Shown: piece by piece, positions 23,764 through 36,856 of the stretch
Layout: every line of letters begins with the position of its first letter
How positions within the stretch are numbered: position 1 is the first letter of the stretch
Source of the DNA: Paramecium sonneborni
Taxonomy: Eukaryota; Ciliophora; Oligohymenophorea; Peniculida; Parameciidae
Direction: 5' to 3'
NCBI GenBank assembly: GCA_905182985.1
Contig: CAJJDN010000058.1
Span: 218,039-282,038 of the forward strand
DNA: 64,000 nt
The notes under the pieces: generated by a model
Databases searched by the model: none
What the model was told of the DNA's origin: nothing
What the model saw: the letters and a program-made list of their open reading frames with translations, nothing else
Translations under genes and position numbers: made by a program

Positions 23764-24606
23764 TCAATCTGCTTAAATTTGTAATAGATTTTGATTTTAA
23801 TAATCATTTTCATTTTAACAATTTGATGTCTTAGCATATAAAATATCTTCCTTTCCTTAGCTTAATGATGTGGAAATCTACCCTAAACTATCCTAATCAT
23901 CATTTGTTTAAATATCACTAAATAAGTTTTTTATTGAATTGTTTAACATATGAATTTTTTTTTCAATTCTTTTACATATTTATTTATTAAATTCACTATA
24001 ATCGTTGAAAATTTATTAGGATTAAAAATACCTCTCTTTCATATTATTTAGTTTCGGACAGGGGTTTATTAATTAAAATTGAAATCCATCCTTGGAAGAT
24101 ATACTTTCAATTTGAGAAAACAAATATTGTACATCTTATAAAACTTGTTCTGATTTAGATATGTTTTCGAGAATTCTTTTAATTTATTCATAAGATTGGC
24201 ATTTTTCTAATTTCTAAAAATTATTTTTGGACCTGACTATAATAAAAATTTACTCTTTGATTTAATTCAAAAGAATGTCAAAATTCCCATTAATAATTTA
24301 CTACATTTATTTTACTTCTGTCTCAAAACTATCAAACATTTTTGATAAACTAAAGAATAAATTTACAATAAACCAGTATTTAGTATTCATTTCTTCATCA
24401 TGATGCTTTTTAATGTGAAATTGTTAACTGTATTCTATTAAAAACTTTTTTAAAGCTATAATTCTGTGTCCTTCATGAAGCTCTAAACACAAACAACACA
24501 GAAGCCTTTCTTATTTGCAAGATTAATCAAGACAAACTGTATTTAAAAATTCATCAGAATGACACTCATTTTGACAATAATTATAAGCTATTTATGCTTT
24601 TTACAT
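23764..24606 (-). CDS. B-box-like zinc-binding coiled-coil protein
   Basis: 280 aa, no intron. N-terminal Cys/His cluster NYCQNECHSDEFLNTVCLD..C....LLCCLCLELHEGHRI, spaced like a degenerate B-box zinc finger. The rest is predicted coiled coil (FETEVKQMQQIINGNFDILLNQIKEQ; LENISKSEQVLQDVQYLFSQIESI). I cannot name an orthologue; a TRIM-like B-box plus coiled coil is an analogy only. Lies 56 nt downstream of the orphan gene on the same strand. Confidence 0.7.
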
Positions 24607-24662
24607 TATATAAAAAATATTAGTTTAAAATTGATTAAATTTAATTATTAGTACAAATATTT

Positions 24663-25826
24663 TCACAACTTGATTTTTTCAAATTAGGTTTTATTTTTTT
24701 TTGGACTAAAAATGTATACATTTTTGACTTTCTCTAAAGTTTTTAAATTTCTATTAGTTATTGATCTTTAAGTCACTGTCTCTTTGATATCAGGAAGAAT
24801 AGACCATGATTTGATATGATTTAAATTGTTATTGGTAAATGCATTTTTTAATTTAATTGGAGATGAGGAATCAGTTTCTGTAAGACTCTATAGTTACTAA
24901 TATTATAATTAAACTTAATTTATCATCTTTGCTATTGAATTTGTTTAAATACTTTATTATCTTTCATTAACATAATTTTGAATTGAAGTAAAAGTCTTTC
25001 TATGCTTTTTACTTAAATTCAATACAACTTTTGGTTACTCTATATTATAATCATTTTATTGTTTTTTCAATATTCTTTTCCCAAATGGAGAATTATTAAC
25101 AGATGAAGAATATCTTTTTAATTCTTCCTAAAATTAGATATACTTTTCAGAATTCTAAATATTAACAAAAAGTTCTTAAGATTCTCTCATTTAACCTAAT
25201 TATTACTCAAATTGTTTAATTATAAATAAAGGAGACCTTTCTTCTAGCTTTGTAGGAGATTCATCTAATTTTTGTAATTATGATATTCCTAAACTACTTT
25301 GGGTTTTTATATTGTTTGAATGTTTTATTAAAATACTTGACATTCTTTTGAATATTGATTTCTTCCTCATTTCATTCTTTCTTAAGGCTTTCTGTTAAAA
25401 ATGTTGTGCAACATATGTATTCGGGTAAAGAGTTGAGAGTCTGACCTAATTTATATTTTATTTTTTTACTTATTTCTCACTACCTCTATCTTATTCACTT
25501 CTTCTACGGATTTTTCCAGTTCCATATACGAAATGGGCAGCTTAAATCTAACTTTTACTTTTTTGATATTTATTGCTATATTGCTTCATTCTCAAAACTC
25601 TATAAGGTATTTTTGTATTTAAAAAGGACTTTCTTTATGGTGACAATAGATCCTCCTCTAATACGATGCTTTCTATGTTGTTAATCTAAATAAATTTCAA
25701 ATTTTCTCTAGTACATGGTGGGTTAAAGTTCTCAACATTATGTGATTACTTTTCTATTAGCTTTCTAACTTTACTTACTTTTGATTTAATTATTATAAAG
25801 GGGAGATTCAACTTCAATTCTTTCAT
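24663..25826 (-). CDS. Basic, Lys/Asn/Gln/Ser-rich orphan protein
   Basis: 387 aa, no intron; the longest uninterrupted frame in its region (388 codons). Starts MKELKLNLPFIIIKSKVSKV after an upstream in-frame TGA. Strongly basic with repeated SP/TP sites (LLSPQRK, ESPTKLE, NNSPFGKR, FSPKKNK), suggesting a disordered phosphoprotein. No domain recognised. Confidence 0.65.
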
Positions 25827-26036
25827 TCAGGAACTAAGAATTATTAGATAGCTGATTTGGTGCAAATCTTCTAGATTATTGTTACGATAACATAATTTAT
25901 TTATAAATTTAGATCTTTTTATTAAGTATCCAATAATTTAATAATAAATAATTATTGTTCTACTCTGAAAATTACTATCTTCTATCTATCAAAATTAAAA
26001 ATGCGAAATTTTCGGAACCATTTAATAACTATAATC

Positions 26037-26067
26037 AAGAAATCTTTGGCTTTACTAAAGATTTCTT
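26037..26067. repeat. Perfect inverted repeat, 11-bp stem, 9-nt loop
   Basis: AAGAAATCTTT, loop GGCTTTACT, AAAGATTTCTT. Not near any gene end; no T-run consistent with a Pol III terminator immediately after. Function unknown. Confidence 0.6.
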
Positions 26068-27232
26068 CTCAAATTTTTCTAAATATTGTATCTAGATTGA
26101 AATTAAAGAAGCATAGATGAAATGATATGAAATTACCAAGTTTTTATTAATCATTAATAAATTTCACATTTATTACAACTGGTTCTGAAAATAAATATCT
26201 AAGAAAATTGTCTTTGTGAAAATTAAATTTATTAGATGTTAGAATTGGTAAGCTGAATCCTGAAAAATATCTATAAAGTTAAAGGTTTTTAAATAAATTT
26301 TCAAGTAATTTATCAAAGAAAAAAATAATTAACTAAATAATTCATAAATTGTGAGGATTTTAAAAATTAGATAAAAGACACCTGAAAAACTTAATAGAAA
26401 CATCTAACCTAAAAATTAAAAGATCAAAGTTGATAAACTTAATTTTCTGATTAAATTATATCAAAAATTTTAAAAATATATTTAAAAATCTTAATGTTGT
26501 ATGTATTTACTATGATTATATTTTGATTAATTTTTTCAGATAAATTTTATTATTGTATATATAATATAATTAATTGAAGATCTACCAAAGCACATTATTT
26601 TATATCTAATTACAATAAACTTGTTTTCTTTTATATTGCACTTAGTTTATTAAATATTTTTTTTTATCAAACTCATAGAAAAGAGACATTTTGAACGAAA
26701 TTTTCTTTTTTTTCTTAATTTGTAGATAGGAATATCAATACTTTAATTAAAATAAATTAACCAAATCAATTTACTCAAAAAAAGATTTTAGAAGGTTGTT
26801 AACATGGCATGGGATATTGAACTATTGACTGAAAATTAAAAGTAGGAAAAAGGAATTCTAATTAGATATTCCAAAAGGTAATTCTAAATATTGTGTATTT
26901 GTATAACTTTATTTTTTAAATAAAAATATGGTTGATATTTTCTTTTTAAAAAAAACACAAACATTTTCACAATTTTAAGAAATGAATTTTAAAGATTGAT
27001 ATTGAATAAAAATATAAAGAGTAAAATATTAGTGGATAGTAAATTAAAAATGTTGTTAGTATATTTATTTAAGAGATTTAATATTAATATATTATTAGTT
27101 ATGATTAAAAATGAATATATCGTGATAAAAGAAGTAAATTTAATTGTTGAGTAGTGGTTAGAATAATAGAAAATGAATAAATTTGATATAATAATATAAA
27201 AAAGAGTGATTTTATAATAATTTATAAGTGCT

Positions 27233-27251
27233 TGACGTCATTTCAAATGAC
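27233..27251. promoter_or_regulatory. CRE-like palindrome TGACGTCA plus adjacent palindrome
   Basis: TGACGTCA (27233-27240) overlaps a second perfect palindrome GTCATTTCAAATGAC (27237-27251). They end 13 nt before the ATG of the C39 gene. G/C-containing palindromes stand out in this A+T-rich spacer. bZIP factors bind TGACGTCA in other eukaryotes; use here is inferred. Confidence 0.4.
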
Positions 27252-27264
27252 ATAATTAAAAATA

Positions 27265-27826
27265 ATGAAATAGGTGATAAGTGTATTGTTGATTATTGCC
27301 ATAGCAAATGCAAGATCATATACATTATATAAGTAATGTGATGCAACATGGGGCAAGGATTAATTAGGAACAAGTTCAAATACAATTTGTTCAGCAGGAT
27401 GTTTGATTTCATCAGTTGCAATGATGTTGCATACATATGGTGTAACAACTGATGGAACAACAACTCCTAGAACAATGAATACTTGGTTGAAAAAGAATGG
27501 TGGATATGCTAGTGGAGATTTGTTTGTTTGGGGTTCAATTGATAAGCTTGGATTCCATTATTAAGGAAAGTTCACAGCTGCATAAGCTAAAAGTAATTAT
27601 GATTATTAGTTTAATAGCAAAATTTGATGCTGGACAACATATTATTTTATGTGTTAACAGTGGTGGACATTATGTATTGATGACATCATATTCCGGTGAT
27701 ACCTTCAATGTTAATGATCCAGGATATTCTAAGACAAGTTATCCAGCAAGTGGAATCACAAATGCAGCTGCCTATACTTATAGCAAAATCACCTATTTTA
27801 AGAATCACGTCTTAAATTTGGAATGA
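27265..27826 (+). CDS. Secreted C39-like cysteine peptidase
   Basis: 178 aa. Begins with a signal peptide (KQVISVLLIIAIANA, cleavage likely after residue 16). Peptidase_C39_2 features follow: QCDATWGKDQLGTS, TICSAGCLISSVAMML with Cys46 the likely nucleophile, PRTMNTWLKKNGGYA, GGHYVLMTS with the catalytic His, and VNDPGY with the Asp. One 25-nt intron (27593-27617). Phagosomal or extracellular digestion is plausible because ciliates feed on bacteria, but that is inference. Confidence 0.88.
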
Positions 27827-27884
27827 TTCTATTAACATATAAATAATAAGACAATATAAATATTTTTATATTTTTTAATATTGA

Positions 27885-30876
27885 TCATCCCAGATACAGC
27901 ATTATTAATTTTAAATAGTTCTTAGCTATTTCTCCATTTCCACCACATCTTATTCCTACTCTTAAATATTCAGTGGTTAGATCTAATGATGATATTACAA
28001 CCATTATTGGTAGATTTAAAATATTATTTTATTCCTATGGTTTAACCATTAATTATCCGCAAGCCCAAATCATTTATAAGTTTTCAAGAGAAGGGAATGG
28101 TTGACTAAATTATTAAATATATTATTACGCTTTTAAATTCAATCCAATAGAAAGTAATCCTCCAGCTTTTTTTAGTATTTCAGACATTGGAATGTTAGAT
28201 GGAGCAGTATTTCTAATAAAAGTATCTAATTTAAAATAATTTTGATTATTTAAATTGTTGCTATATATTATTAAATTATAAATACGTAAAGTCGTCAAAG
28301 AATTTAGAGAATTTATCATATGGCATTTCAATTGGTTAAACGAATTTATTAGTATATATTGGTAGATGGAATTCACGTTTCTTTTGTTATCCATTTTCTT
28401 CATAAAATACTGATGCTATTGGTAATGTCATATTTCCATCACAACTTAAGACTTACATCATTACTTATGGAAAATCTCCTTATTTTACAGGTAAAATGTT
28501 AAATAACATACCATTTGTTTGGGAAACCAAAATAGATAAATTTTAAATAGGGGATTTTCCTTCAAATTAGAAAGAAATCTAAATTAAATAAATTAATTAA
28601 TTTACCTTTCCTAAATGTCCAGATATTTCTGATTTATATTATACTACAAGATCATCAGGTTTATCAATTACTTTTCCTACTGAATTAGTTAGTAAAAGTT
28701 TGATTTCATTTAAATTGCTTATTGAAGAAGACTTTAAATTATTTTCTTCTAGAGATGGAGGAACAACAATGTTAATTCCTTCAAGAGCAATCTATCCTTA
28801 AAATTAATTCAAAAATGGACATGCTTTTAACCAACTGAGATGTTTTTATAATTATTCAGATTTGTTTTATAATCTTTATTCAACCATAGCTATCTCTTAA
28901 CTAGCTTAAATTCTAGCCTAATTTAATAATGTAGGATCTTTTTATTCTTTTGCATTTAAAACCATACCATATATTCTTTTAGTAAGAGGATTGTTTAATT
29001 AGACTTATTCTGAATATGGAGGCATTTTAACAACTATTTAATTTAATAATTTATCATCTTCCATTAGTAATGAGAAATATTCAATTCCTCTTTATTAAAT
29101 ATCTGGGTCAAAATGTTCACCAGCTATTTAACATATCATTATCGCTTAATCTCTTAATTCTGGATATTTGCATGCTAATTTTACAAAAGCATTTAACAAC
29201 ATTTATCTACTTCTTTCAGTACTGAATGTATAATGTTTATTTAAAATATCAAATAGTTTTTAGGGTTCTTTATTTTATTCTATTAACATTTAAGAATATT
29301 CACTGATTATAAATGCACCTATAGAAATCAATGTTTCATGTACATGAGGCATAGATAATTAAGAAAACAATTTAGTGGCAGCATATTTTTACAATTCTTA
29401 ATTGGCTTCTTTTTAGAATCCTACAATGATTTGAATAATTCTAAACCAAATATCTTCAGTTACAAAATCACCAGATGAATTTATCATTCTTACAACAACA
29501 TCAATATACCAATATAAGTTATCTGCAAATTTTTCAGAGAGAATAGCAATTTTGAGAACTAAATCATCTTTAATTTAGAGATCTGCTCCATTTTCAGCAT
29601 AACTTAATAATTCTTCAACAATTCTTTAACTAGTATTAGGACTACTTATAAGATATAATAAATCTAATGCTCTTTTTCTAATAGAAATATCATTATCTCT
29701 TAAGGATTTAAAAATAGTATTTAAATGATCTTCTAATGAATCTCCAGCAAGTTTAACAAATTTACACATAGTTTCTAATCCTAGATATCTAAGATTTGGT
29801 TCTTTAACAGATATAAAGATTCCTAATAATTTGAGAATATCATTTTTTAATTCCATTCCAACAGCTCCATTATATGTGATAACAAGATTAGCTGCTTCAA
29901 ATAGTATACCATGATCAACATTATTTTTATTAATACTTTTGGTAACTTCAGTTTTTTTAATAATTTTGGTTAAACATTCAGTTAATTAACGATGAGAATC
30001 AGTTGATGGAGGAGGTGGTGAAAAGAATGAAAGAGCTTTTAAAATTTTAACTTATAACCATGGAGCAGGAGTGGCATAATAATTGTAATCTCCAGGACTA
30101 TCTTTTTAAATAGCAATTTTATGAAGTAATTTAATTAATTTAGGTGCACAATCTTCAAAGATTGATGGATTATCTAACTAGCATGTTCCAACTAATAATG
30201 AAGTAGCAGCAGTCATGAATCCTAATGAAGGATGTCTATTATAATATATTAATATAAATATATACCTAGATTCAAACATTTATGATATTCCTTATGCCCA
30301 TTAAGATGGTTAGAATTTATCTTAATATTTTCTATACATTCTAAGTAAACAAGCACATGCCTTTTTTCTAACATGAAATGTGGATCTTGATTCTGTCAAT
30401 GCTAATTTTTAGACATCTTAATGTAATGCATTCACTAATTCTTAAGGTGCTTATGTTCCAACCATTGTAAGTGCTAAAGATTAATTAATTTCATTAACAG
30501 ATTGTAAATCATTTCTTATTGATGATGCTACTTATGTAAACAAATCATGTGTTTTTTCACTTACTAATATTGATGTAGCTACATATCCAGTATATTTCTC
30601 ACTAAATTTAGATGAATTAATTAAAAATGCACATTCTTATTATCCAAAATCAACTTCATAACCTAATTAATAAATATTATTATTACCTAGAATGTAAATA
30701 TATAACAATTTCCAAACATATTTCTTTTTTTAATATCCAGCTAATCCTTTTTATGATGTAAATTTGGCTCTAATTTTTTACAATTCTTTTTCTACTCTCT
30801 TTTCTTCTTATTCCTTATTAGAGCAATGACGAATATCAGTAATAAATGTATTCAATCCTCTCATATTAGTACTCAT
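27885..30876 (-). CDS. AP2A: AP-2 complex alpha-adaptin
   Basis: 961 aa large subunit of the clathrin adaptor AP-2, acting in endocytosis at the plasma membrane. The N-terminus MSTNMRGLNTFITDIRHC..KEQEEKRV and KKKYVWKLLYIYILGYEVDFGYQE match alpha-adaptin; the trunk has armadillo-type helices (LRYLGLETMCKFVKL; IRKRALDLLYLISSPNTS). After a hinge comes the appendage: GKISFQFEGKSP...LSCDGNM and a C-terminal platform with LDTFIRNTAPSNI and LRVGIRCGGNG. Four introns: 30663-30686, 30236-30265, 28579-28605, 28261-28285. Three are multiples of 3 without an in-frame TGA, so their retention would be silent to the frame. Confidence 0.94.
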
Positions 30877-30943
30877 TTATTTATTATATACTTTTATATA
30901 TATAAATGAAAATAAAAAATATATCTAATGATTATTAAATAAG

Positions 30944-31813
30944 TCATTCTCCTTTATATTATGGTTTTCTTTTTTCTGCAAATGCTTTAAGCCCTTCTAA
31001 TCTATCTTAACTATGACACACTTAATAATATAATTATTCTTCTATTTTTAATCCACTTTCAATATCTACTTCCATTCCTCTATTAATTGCTATCTTAGCT
31101 GCTCTTATTCCAATAGGACCCTTCATTATATTTAATAATAATACATTCTATAAAATTTAAGTTGCTATATTCTCAGCTTTTATATTTGCTTATTATCCAT
31201 CATCCTCTACATAATTAACTAATCCTATTTTTAATGCTTCATCTGCATTTAATCTTCTTCCAGTAAATATTAATTCTTTTGCCAATGCTAATCCTATTAT
31301 TCTAGGTGTTCTTTATGTTCCACCCTTTTATTATATTATTATTATTTTATTACTGCTCCTGGTATTATTGCTAATCCTGTCTCAGGTAATCCCAATATTG
31401 ATTATTTACTTACTATTCTTATATCACATGCTAATGCTAATTCTAATCCTCCTCCTAATGCATATCCATCTATTACTCCTATTACTGGCTATGCTAAATT
31501 TGATAATTAATTAAATGTATCTCTTAAATTCTTTACAACCAACTCTGTCTCAAAATTACTTAATCCTACTCTCTCTTTTAAATCTGCACCTGCACAAAAT
31601 GTTCCTCCTGTTGATGATCTTAATATCACACAATTTATATCTTTTTATGCATTCAATTCACTTATCTATTATCTCATCTCTATTAATAATTATTTTGATA
31701 ATGCATTCTTCTTTTAAGGATTATTTAATTCAGCTATTGCCAATCCTTTTATTTTATCATGTAATCTCACTGAAAACAATCCTTATGAATATTTGTATAT
31801 TAATTTTTACATT
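30944..31813 (-). CDS. Enoyl-CoA hydratase/isomerase (mitochondrial beta-oxidation type), with a frame conflict
   Basis: Crotonase-fold enzyme hydrating 2-enoyl-CoA. Start MQKLIYKYSQGLFSVRLHDKIKG; oxyanion-hole motifs GGTFCAGADLKER and GYALGGGLELALACDIRI; then GLPETGLAIIPGA and GTQRTPRIIGLAKELIFTGRR. Between PGA and GTQR lies what looks like a 29-nt intron (31326-31354, GTAATA...AAAAG), expected to restore PGAGGTQR. Here removal gives a +1 shift because GGGTGGG has one G too many, while retaining it keeps one frame of 289 aa with ten extra residues in the active-site loop. A one-base error is the simplest reading. Short N-terminus may be a mitochondrial targeting sequence. Confidence 0.88.
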
Positions 31814-32134
31814 TATTTATTAAATTCTTGTTTTTATTAAATTCTTATTTTTATTTCAATATTATTACTATATTAATCTTAACTATTCTACTATTATATT
31901 CATTTTTATTTATTAACTTTATCTAAATTTATATTTTCTATATATACAATTCATTAGCTAATAAACTATTTTTCAATAACTAAATAATTATCAAATATAT
32001 ATAATATTTTGCAACATTTTCTATTTTTAATAAAAATAATAATTATTTATTAGCTTTATTGGTTATTAATGTTAAATTCTAAGTCTTTACTACTTAATAT
32101 ATATATATAGGTTAGAACATATAATATTTATTTT
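31814..32134. other. Intergenic between divergent genes
   Basis: 321 nt, almost entirely A/T. No feature seen. Confidence 0.5.
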
Positions 32135-33304
32135 ATGAATAATTATTCCAGAGATCCACCTAGTAAAATTTTGCTTCTTGTTATAACTTAACTATCTCCA
32201 ACCTTTCCACTTTGTAATGATCTTCTCTTTGAACAATTTAATAAATATGGTGAAATCAAAAAGATTCTCATTTTCGAAAGAGGAAAGGCTAACAAAGCAT
32301 TTGTTGAATATTATGATGTTAAACATGCTATAGAAGCTAGAAAAGATAAATTAGGCAAATATTTAGCTGAAGGAGAAGGAAAGTACTTACATTTAAATAA
32401 ATATAGACTTACAATACATTTTTCTCGTCTTAAAAATCTAGATCTAGAAGTAGTTGATAAATCTCGTGGAACAGATTATACTTAAACAAGCAGTACAAAC
32501 TCAGATTCTATGAAACACTCTAATACTGATGATCCAAATGTTCTTAGATAATAGATTGAATCATTTACTCGTACTTTCACACAAACTTCTTAAACTAATA
32601 TAACTCCTGCCAGAAATGATGAAATTAATAACTTATTAAATTCAGATTCTGATAATGATGATGATATTGATATCTGGAAATAATAGAAATTGTAAGCACC
32701 TTAAATCTCATAAGATATTTAAAATATTATCACTCAAAAACCATCCAAAATTATTAAAGTAACAACAATAGATGAAAGAGTTACTGCCAAAATGCTCTAT
32801 AATATTTTTAACAAATTTGGAAATGTCGAAGAACTTCTATATGAAAAATAAATGTAAAGACTCTTTGTTAGATATTAAACTTAAGAATTTGCTCAAATTG
32901 CCAAAGAATATTTAAATAATATTTAATTTTTTGATCAATAAGTAATCAAAATATATTAACCTTTTTAGTGGCGAATTTCTTATCACCCTTTACAACAATT
33001 ATAACCAACTACCATTTCAGATGAATATCTTACATATTATATTCCTAATGCACCTAAAATCATTGTTCCTTTATCAAAAACTATCATAATAAGTGGTGTA
33101 ACCGAAGCTATGGAAATTTCAGAAATGATGAGATTAGTTGCTAAAGTCACTGGTAATTCTTCTTATTATATTTTAGAAATTAAAATTGTAGCTGCTAATA
33201 CTCTTGAAATTACAATGATCAATATTTCAGAAACTTTAAAAATCATAGCAGTTTTCTCTGACTATGAATACAAATACCAAAAATTGATTATTTCTATTAA
33301 ATGA
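32135..33304 (+). CDS. PTB/hnRNP-L-like RNA-binding protein
   Basis: 389 aa, no intron. First RRM of the PTB type: ILLLVITQLSP..PLCNDLLFEQFNKYGEIKKILIF, KANKAFVEYYDVKHAIEAR, YRLTIHFSRLKNLDLEV followed by KSRGTDYT, closely matching PTB RRM2 (RIDFSKL..L.V....SRDYT). A second, more divergent RRM lies at about residues 210-285 (KIIKVTTIDERVTAKMLYNIFNKFGNVEELLY), and a third RRM-like block near the end (SKTIIISGVTEAMEISEMMRLV). Likely role in splicing or mRNA control. Confidence 0.85.
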
Positions 33305-33823
33305 ATCTGTTTTATAATAGATCAATTTCTAAATCATTTATTTCATTCTCATCATATTTAAACTGACTATTCAATCTAATTTAAATTTTATTTAATATTT
33401 TATTATTCTCAAAATAATTTATGGAAAATATATAAAGATATGCTTTTTATTATATACATCAACTATTAAATGTAAATTGTGAACTATTAAAATAATTTTA
33501 ATTAAATTGTATTATTTTTTAAGATTAATTTAAATTCTAAATAGAACTTCTCTTGTTTTTCTCTTTATATTTAATTTTATTATATCTTAAGTATTATATA
33601 ATATTGATTTAATAATTTATTTTCACAATATCATTTTATTTATGATAAGAATTTTGCAACTTCCTAAAAATCTCTCAAGCTTACTAATATTAAATAAATT
33701 TTTTTTTCATTTATTTAGGAGATTATCCTTTTAATTCCAAATTAATTAAAAAAAAAAACAATAAAAAATTATTTATTGTTTTTCTGTCGAACATTCAAAA
33801 TTTTAATAACATATATATTATTA
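33305..33823. other. Intergenic between convergent genes
   Basis: A+T rich with T8 and A9 tracts; no supported feature. Confidence 0.5.
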
Positions 33824-35152
33824 TCACATATGAATTTCATAAGATTTTTTGAGTTACTCTCTCTTTAATTAGTTATTGATAATTTGTTCTAAGAGATACT
33901 TTTATTTTAAGCCTTCCAATTATTAAATTTCATTTGCTCTTTTCAGCATAGAGATATTCAGTTTTGTTTTTTAAGGATTTTTATCACTTTTGTGTGATAC
34001 ATTTGATAAATCTGTATATTTTGGAGATTATTCTTAAATATGTTAAAGCTAACGTGATTTAATACGTGGTGATGCTTAATAATTAATTTTTGTGTGTTTT
34101 TATCTTTCTGATTAAATTAAATCGTTATCTTTATTATAATTTGGATTAGAATCAGACAAAGATCTTATGTTCGAGGATAAATTACCATAATTTTTGATAA
34201 AACTATGATCTAAATTTTATGGTTAGTTATAGATTTCAAATTAGTTTAAATATTTATCTTACTACTTTTGAGAACCAATCAAATTTTATATTAGATCCTC
34301 ATCAGGTACTATAGCATCTAAAGCATCCCATGTAATAATGGGTGCTTTAATTGTTTAATTGTTTTCTTTTGTTGTATTAAGACTATACGCAAGTTTAGTA
34401 AGAGGTTTAAAGTTACTAATGTGAGGTATTACTCTTCTTCTTTAAAGCTGTTATATTAATTAAATTTTTTCAGGATACTTTTCAATCAACTCTGTTCCAC
34501 TTTAAAATTTCAGTTCATGTTGCAACTTTTCCTTAGTTTTTTTCTCTCTTTCAGAACTCTTTTCGTTCTCTGATTTTAATTTTCTTTATCTTAAGATTTC
34601 TTTAATGAGATTCTAATCTTTAATATCTGGATGATAAAGTTTAAATTCATAATTAAGTTCTTCTTTTGTAAATCGTTCTCTATCATCTTTCATATTAAAA
34701 GGTTTACCAAGTAATTTCATTTTCTTTTAATTTTTTAACCAAACATCAAAGCCAAGTTCTTAATAAAATTCACATAAATCAATCCCTCGATATAATGCTA
34801 ACAAACTAAATAATTATTCAAACTATTATAAATTGATGTGTTATCCATGAGTTGAACATTTCTTAAATAGATCTTAGAGTTCTTATTTATTGAGGAAGTT
34901 AATGTTAAAATCTCTACAAAAATGAAAGAATTTAGCTAAGTTTAATTAATTACTTTCTTGATATTATCTATCGAATGTTGCATTTACACCTATAGCATAT
35001 GATTATTTAGTGTAAAATTGAAAAATTTATTGAATCACAGAGTTTTTAGAGGAAATAGAATAACTATTCCTTCTTGTATTCTATTCTTGAGTAGCAGTTG
35101 GCACATTTCTAAATAAAGAACTCTCTTCAGATAATTTATTTTTGTTTTTCAT
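33824..35152 (-). CDS. Uncharacterised 442-aa protein
   Basis: Single uninterrupted frame of 443 codons. A folded-looking N-terminal half (AKFFHFCRDFNINFLNKQEL.DLFKKCS; FSLLALYRGIDLCEFYQELGFDVWLKN) has EF-hand-like helix spacing but no calcium ligands. Then a charged helical stretch (ENEKSSEREKKTKEKLQ) and a Gln/Ser/Lys-rich tail. Family not recognised. Confidence 0.7.
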
Positions 35153-35293
35153 TTAAAAAATATATTGAAAAAAGTAAAATGATAGTATAAAATGAAAATA
35201 TTGAAGGAATGAGAAAAATAGAGAATATGTAGGGGATTAAAATGAAGAGAAGGATTTGATTTAGATAAGAATAAAAATAATTTATTTATAAAA

Positions 35294-36841
<1,548 letters not shown>

Positions 36842-36856
36842 ATAATAATAAATTTA

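Larger units (their letters stand above)
25827..27264. other. Long intergenic region
   Basis: A+T-rich spacer between divergent genes. Contains a strong hairpin (26037-26067) and a short frame from ATG 26804 to TGA 26935 (43 codons, MAWDIELLTENQKQEKGILI...) that begins protein-like and then decays. The last 35 nt hold two palindromes just before the C39 gene. Confidence 0.45.
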
